Below are positions 60,441-64,000 of a DNA stretch of 64,000 bases, one piece after another. The notes beneath the pieces were generated by a model, which made no database searches, was not told the origin of the DNA, and saw only the letters and a program-made list of their open reading frames with translations. The stretch comes from Streptomyces sp. NBC_00353 (GTDB lineage: Bacteria > Actinomycetota > Actinomycetes > Streptomycetales > Streptomycetaceae), in contig NZ_CP107985.1 in NCBI RefSeq assembly GCF_036108815.1, positions 9,731,501-9,795,500 of the forward strand, written 5' to 3'. How positions within the stretch are numbered: the first letter of the stretch is position 1; the number at the start of each line of letters is the position of its first letter. A program made the position numbers and the translations under genes.

Positions 60441-60763
60441 TGCCCTCGCCGACGGTCGAGGACGTCGCCGCCGGGCTCGATGGCGGCGTCCAAGCAGCGG
60501 CCAAAACCGGCAACGCGGCCCGGTGCGCTGCGTCGCACGCAGGTTCTTGACCGTATGGTCCATAAAGTGTACTTTTGGATGGGCAGTCTGGTCAGCGTTC
60601 GCGAAGTGCAAGGGATCGCGAGGGCTGACACTTGGCCCGGCGAGACGACCGGCCGCGTTCCGCATCACCCGCGCACTCCGTGTGTCGACAGCACGGGGGG
60701 TCCTTGCCCCTCACATGCGCTCCTTAAAGAGCCTCTAGCGCTAGGAACTGATGCGCTGGCGCG

Positions 60764-60781
60764 CCGCGGGAACACCCGCGG
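60764..60781. terminator. Short perfect GC hairpin upstream of ECF gene
   Basis: CCGCGGG-AACA-CCCGCGG is a perfect 7-bp stem with a tetraloop, about 140 bases before the sigma factor gene. The rest of the 60,441-60,918 stretch holds no recognised gene. The hairpin could insulate the sigma gene from upstream transcription. Confidence 0.45.
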
Positions 60782-60918
60782 TGGGGGCTTCGACTCTTTT
60801 GTCCAGCACCGAGTTCCGTCTTCCGAGCTGCTAAGGACCGGCGCAAATTCCTTCGAATTCTCGCGTTGCACCTTCGCGGGTGGTGGACACGTAGGGATGG
60901 AAGCAGCGAGAGGAAGCC

Positions 60919-61443
60919 ATGACCATCGACACCGAGGACGAGTTCACCGATGTCTACCGCGCTCACTATGAGGACGTACTGCGCTTCGTCCGTCGGCGTG
61001 CTCACCCGATGAACGTGGATGACATCGTCGGTGAAACGTTCCTCGCCGCGTGGCGTCGTCGGAGCGAGTTGCCCGAAGACCCACGTCCGTGGCTCTTCGG
61101 CACCGCACGTAAAGCGATGCTTAACGCCCACCGCGGGCAGCGTCGCCAGACGGCTGTCGCGGTGCGTGTCATGGAGAACGGCGGCGACGACAGCTACGAC
61201 GGGATGATCGAGGCCGAGGACCGGATAGACCTCGTAGCCGCCTGGCGGCGGCTGTCGGCTGCCGACCAGGAAGTACTGGCGCTCCATGTGTGGGAGGGCC
61301 TCACGGACCGGGCCGCGGCCACTGTGCTCGGCTGCTCACGCGCGGCCTACACGATGCGGCTCTCCCGCTCCAAACGTCGCCTGGCCAAGCTGTTCGGGCC
61401 GACCAGCCAGACCACATCCGCCGCCCCGGCTTTGACGCGCTGA
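60919..61443 (+). CDS. ECF-type RNA polymerase sigma factor
   Basis: This 174-residue protein has sigma-70 region 2 at about residues 10-75 (F-T-D-V-Y-R-A-H-Y-E-D-V-L-R-F-V-R-R-R, then D-D-I-V-G-E-T-F-L-A-A-W-R-R) and region 4 at about 105-160 (A-A-W-R-R-L-S-A-A-D-Q-E-V-L-A-L-H-V-W-E-G-L, then A-A-T-V-L-G-C-S-R-A-A-Y-T-M-R-L-S-R). It redirects RNA polymerase to stress-type promoters. The start at 60919 has GAGAGGAAG upstream. The next gene follows after 10 bases and should be its regulator. Confidence 0.93.
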   Translation: MTIDTEDEFTDVYRAHYEDVLRFVRRRAHPMNVDDIVGETFLAAWRRRSELPEDPRPWLFGTARKAMLNAHRGQRRQTAVAVRVMENGGDDSYDGMIEAEDRIDLVAAWRRLSAADQEVLALHVWEGLTDRAAATVLGCSRAAYTMRLSRSKRRLAKLFGPTSQTTSAAPALTR

Positions 61444-61453
61444 AGGAAGAGAC

Positions 61454-62248
61454 GTGAACGATCGCGAGAAGAATCTCCCTCGGTTGCTGGCCACCCTGGA
61501 CGCTGCTCCCGTCTGTGAACTGACCGAAACCGAAAACAACCGTAAGGAACATCTGTTGCGTACCGTGATGCATGGCGCCGCTTCCACGACGCAGTCGGCT
61601 TCCCCGGCTCGTCGTCGCCCGTTGATCTGGGTGGCGGCTGGCGCTGTCGCTGCCACCGCGGCCGTAGTCGTAGTGAGTCAGGCATCGCAGAGTGTGCCAG
61701 GCTCGAGTGGCCCGCTGTCCTCGGTGGAACTCGCGAGCTGGACCGGCACGCCGAGTCAGCTGGCGGCTACCTCGCCCGAGGCCACCGTCGCGGAGAAGTG
61801 GTGCGTCAAGGCCCTGGGGAGCGACTACTCCGGCAAGCCGGTCTCGTACAGCAACCTGGACGTGCGCGGCTCGATCACCTCTGTGGTCGTTACCGGCGGG
61901 ACGACCATCTCCTACTGCCTCACCGACAAGACTGGACAGGGTATGACCGCGGTGATCGATCCGGTCAAGAAGGTCCCCAGCAATGCGATCGAGGTGGACT
62001 CGGCAGGTGGCCACGGCGAAGGGAGCACCGGCTTCAACTACCTCGTGGGCTCGGTAGGATCCGATGTCAAGGCCGTGACCCTGCATGACGGCGGCCGCAC
62101 TATTGAGGCCAACATCCAGAACGACCGGTTCACCGCCTGGTGGCCGTCCGCTGAGCCGACGGGCAGCGCCAGCGGCAAGGTCGTCCTCACCCTCAAGAGC
62201 GGCTCCACCCGGACCGTCTCCGGTGACTCCATCTTCCCGAAGGGGTAA
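61454..62248 (+). CDS. Membrane-anchored partner of ECF sigma factor
   Basis: This 264-residue protein has a short cytoplasmic N-terminus (about 1-52), one membrane helix (L-I-W-V-A-A-G-A-V-A-A-T-A-A-V-V-V-V at about 56-74) and a large extracytoplasmic domain with two Cys residues (E-K-W-C-V-K-A and I-S-Y-C-L-T-D). It lacks the zinc-binding H-x3-C-x2-C anti-sigma motif. It resembles the CU044_5270-type proteins encoded next to ECF factors, so I infer a role in controlling the sigma factor. The start is the GTG at 61454 with GGAAGAG. The 10-base gap to the sigma gene implies one operon, closed by a hairpin at 62267. Confidence 0.8.
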   Translation: MNDREKNLPRLLATLDAAPVCELTETENNRKEHLLRTVMHGAASTTQSASPARRRPLIWVAAGAVAATAAVVVVSQASQSVPGSSGPLSSVELASWTGTPSQLAATSPEATVAEKWCVKALGSDYSGKPVSYSNLDVRGSITSVVVTGGTTISYCLTDKTGQGMTAVIDPVKKVPSNAIEVDSAGGHGEGSTGFNYLVGSVGSDVKAVTLHDGGRTIEANIQNDRFTAWWPSAEPTGSASGKVVLTLKSGSTRTVSGDSIFPKG

Positions 62249-62266
62249 GGAGCCAGTGTGGTAGGC

Positions 62267-62292
62267 GGCCGCTCCAACCTCATGGAGCGGCC
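62267..62292 (+). terminator. Hairpin terminator after the ECF operon
   Basis: GGCCGCTCC (62267-62275) pairs perfectly with GGAGCGGCC (62284-62292) around an 8-base loop, 18 bases after the stop codon. Confidence 0.8.
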
Positions 62293-62963
62293 GACCGGCT
62301 CTTCAGGGGCAGGCTGCCGTTCCGTGATCCTCCCCCTCCTGAAGAGCCATAGCCGTCCTAAAGAGTTGAGGGAAAACAGCAGCGTCCGCCGGGCATCGCT
62401 GCCCCCTCTGACCTGCACCGTTCCTGCGGACGCCAAACCAGGTGCCGGCGATTCGCCCCACACCTGGCCACCGTGACGGTCACCGATCACCTAGAGGAGC
62501 TGTTCCCTAAGGTCAGTCACCCTGCTGCAGGAAGAACGCGTCCTCACCTATGCGCCGTCGACGAGTCCCTCACCGAGCCCTGGCTCACCCATGGTTACGG
62601 CCCACCATCTCGGTGGCGCGGCCCGAGAACGCTGGACGGCCCGCTTCACTGGCCGTCCGGCGTCGTGGCCAGGCACCCGGTGCGACCCGCTCCAGGAGGA
62701 GCCGCCTGGCCCGGATCGTCCTCGATCGTCCGGGGTCAGCCTCCGGGCGATGCGGCGAGGGGGCGTCGAACACCTCTACGGCCAGGGGACGTTCTGCGGT
62801 TGCGGGGCTGGTCGTCCATGGTGATCCGCGTGGTGATCGGCGGCATGGCCGCGCTTTCGCCAGGGACATTGCGCGATTGAGATTGGTCCGGTTCGCCGGC
62901 CTCGTGTGGTTGTCGAGAGCCATGAGAACCGAGCGAGACCGTGCCTGCCCATCGCCCATCCTT
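62293..62963. other. Intergenic stretch, no gene recognised
   Basis: About 670 bases. Long open frames exist on both strands because of the base composition, but none shows a recognisable protein. Confidence 0.4.
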
Positions 62964-63120
62964 TGCGCGGTGGAGCAAGTGGGCTCCCCGACCGATCCCC
63001 TCACCGCAAGCGATGTCGCTGACCTGCGGCGTTTCCTGATGCCGGTCGCCGATCCCCGCGATGCGCGGGACTGCCGGTATCCGGCCCTCGTGTTGCTCTG
63101 CGCAGCCGTCTCGGCGTGCC
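62964..63120 (+). mobile_element. ISAs1-family transposase fragment (N-terminus)
   Basis: The plus strand encodes V-A-D-L-R-R-F-L-M-P-V-A-D-P-R-D-A-R-D-C-R-Y-P-A-L-V-L-L-C-A-A-V-S-A, the conserved N-terminal H-repeat/DDE_Tnp_1-associated region of ISAs1 transposases. The match ends at about 63120. Confidence 0.75.
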
Positions 63121-63695
63121 GACCGGGCTCTCGCTCGCTCCTTGTCTGTGCGGGGCCGGCCAACGATGGTTTCATGATCCGGCAGGCCTCGCATGGCATG
63201 CCACGGGTGGGTAGCTGCAGTGGCCCTCTCGCGGGCTTCAAGCGGTTAGGACCAGGCCGAAGGCGTACGCTTTCTCATATGGGGCGTTGACACAATCGAG
63301 CTTGACACCCGAACGAGCCGTAAGTGTTGCCCCCAAATGGCGTCCCGCGGAAGGAAATCTTCTGTGCACCACAGCGTCCGGAGTTGTCGACCGAGTACCA
63401 AAACGAGGTGGGTTTCCCGTCCCCCTCGGCATTCCTGAGGGCTGTCCAGTAACCCCTGGTGGGCGCACGTCGACAAGTGTGGTACCTCGCCGCGTTGAAC
63501 GCCCGCATACGCCTAGCACGGGACGCTCCTCCGCCTTGCGGCGCACCGCATCCGGTGCCGCGCGCTGATCGCCAGGGATTACGGGACAGACCTTAGGAGC
63601 CATGCACGCAATGGCCAACGTATTCCCGCCACAGACGGGCCTCACAGGAGCCCACGCGTCCCGATTCTCCGCAATCCATATAGGAAGGCGCGACT
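63121..63695. other. Intergenic stretch, one weak minus-strand coding signal
   Basis: About 575 bases. On the minus strand at about 63,280-63,480 a short frame (G-D-G-K-P-T-S-F-W-Y-S-V-D-N-S-G-R-C-G) reads like a protein fragment, but it has no clear start and I do not recognise it. The promoter of the flavoprotein gene must lie at the right end. Confidence 0.35.
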
Positions 63696-64000
63696 ATGGC
63701 AGCAAGTGTGGATCCTGATCGCTCCGAGTGGGACGTCATCGTGTTGGGCGGCGCCGCGGCGGGCGAGAACGCGGCTCAATACGCCACGCAGTTCTCAGGT
63801 CTGGACGCGGTGCTGGTGGAAGCGGAACTGCTGGGTGGCGAGTGCTCGTACTGGGCCTGTATGCCCAGCAAGGCTCTGCTGCGCCCCGCCGACGTACTGG
63901 GAAACGCAGAGCATGTGCCCGGTGTGTCCTCGCTGTTGACCGGACAGCAGTTGGACGTGCCGGCGGTACTGGCTCGCCGGGACACTGTCGTAAACGGCCT
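63696..64000 (+). CDS. FAD-dependent disulfide oxidoreductase, N-terminal part
   Basis: The first 101 codons of a flavin disulfide reductase run off the window. The FAD motif is V-I-V-L-G-G-A-A-A-G-E-N-A-A (A in place of the usual third Gly). The redox-active pair is in L-L-G-G-E-C-S-Y-W-A-C-M-P-S-K-A-L-L. The W-A-C-M-P-S-K form is typical of actinobacterial mercuric-reductase-like/dihydrolipoamide-dehydrogenase-like proteins of unknown substrate. The ATG at 63696 is preceded by AGGAAGG at a good distance. It is a second, distinct member of the family found at 11657-13039. Confidence 0.85.
   Translation, partial: MAASVDPDRSEWDVIVLGGAAAGENAAQYATQFSGLDAVLVEAELLGGECSYWACMPSKALLRPADVLGNAEHVPGVSSLLTGQQLDVPAVLARRDTVVNG

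Overview
The window looks like a piece of a Streptomyces (or close actinomycete) chromosome arm or large linear plasmid. GC is very high, GTG starts and GGAG-type ribosome sites are frequent, and there are Tat and Sec secretion signals, ECF sigma factors, many TetR/MarR/HxlR/LysR regulators and families such as DUF6083 that are typical of Streptomyces. No rRNA, tRNA or CRISPR array was seen. The dominant theme is mobile DNA: I count eight complete or nearly complete insertion elements, a group II intron and well over a dozen decayed fragments, and several ordinary genes are broken by them.

Layout. 1-2.4 kb: a TetR regulator with a three-copy palindromic operator, a small secreted protein made of three 19-residue repeats, and a decayed ACR3-type arsenite pump. 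2.4-5.1 kb: an IS3 gene interrupted by shuffled IS256 pieces and by an IS110 element. 5.15-11.35 kb: three different elements (IS701, IS5 with an ankyrin-repeat passenger and an internal IS110, and an unclassified DDE element) lie end to end, joined at CTAG tetranucleotides. 11.6-15 kb: a RclA/MerA-like flavoprotein disulfide reductase, an isochorismatase-type hydrolase and a DUF1622 membrane-protein gene with one amber codon. 15.1-21.3 kb: an accessory module with a Cys-rich hypothetical protein, a divergent XRE regulator with an 18-bp inverted repeat, a DUF6083 protein, and a UvrD-like helicase cut by a 1,987-bp IS5/IS1031-type element carrying two extra genes. 21.4-24.6 kb: a chloroperoxidase-like hydrolase, a TetR regulator and a CBS-domain protein. 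25.3-29.5 kb: an IS1380 element whose transposase is split after codon 2 by a 2,528-nt group II intron. 29.6-32.4 kb: an MFS exporter, a decayed copy of its 5' end, and an HxlR regulator.

32.8-35 kb holds a complete cyanate module (cynR divergent from cynT-cynS). 35.2-37.4 kb encodes a GAF-SpoIIE-HATPase signalling protein. 38-43.3 kb: remains of a secreted peptidase, then a GAF/Fis regulator divergent from an aromatic-type FAD monooxygenase and a YceI-domain protein, with a perfect palindrome between them. 44-46 kb: a Tat-exported metallophosphoesterase with a C-terminal LamG-like domain. 46.3-50.3 kb: an intact IS3 and an IS630, the latter again in a CTAG site. 50.3-55.3 kb: a second FAD monooxygenase, a frameshifted TetR, a secreted alpha/beta hydrolase and a deleted MarR gene. 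56.3-60 kb: a large secreted subtilisin-like protease with a clear terminator. 60.9-62.2 kb: an ECF sigma factor and its membrane-anchored partner. The window ends inside another flavin disulfide reductase.

The most distinctive observations are: five unrelated transposon families all sitting in CTAG (four with a 4-bp CTAG duplication, one with TA inside CTAG), three of them tandem; a group II intron placed right behind the start codon of a transposase so that splicing restores it exactly; two IS5-family elements with passenger genes; and two IS110 elements whose empty target sites can be rebuilt, which makes their predicted bridge RNAs testable. Functions are inferred from family resemblance read by eye. 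No database search was possible.
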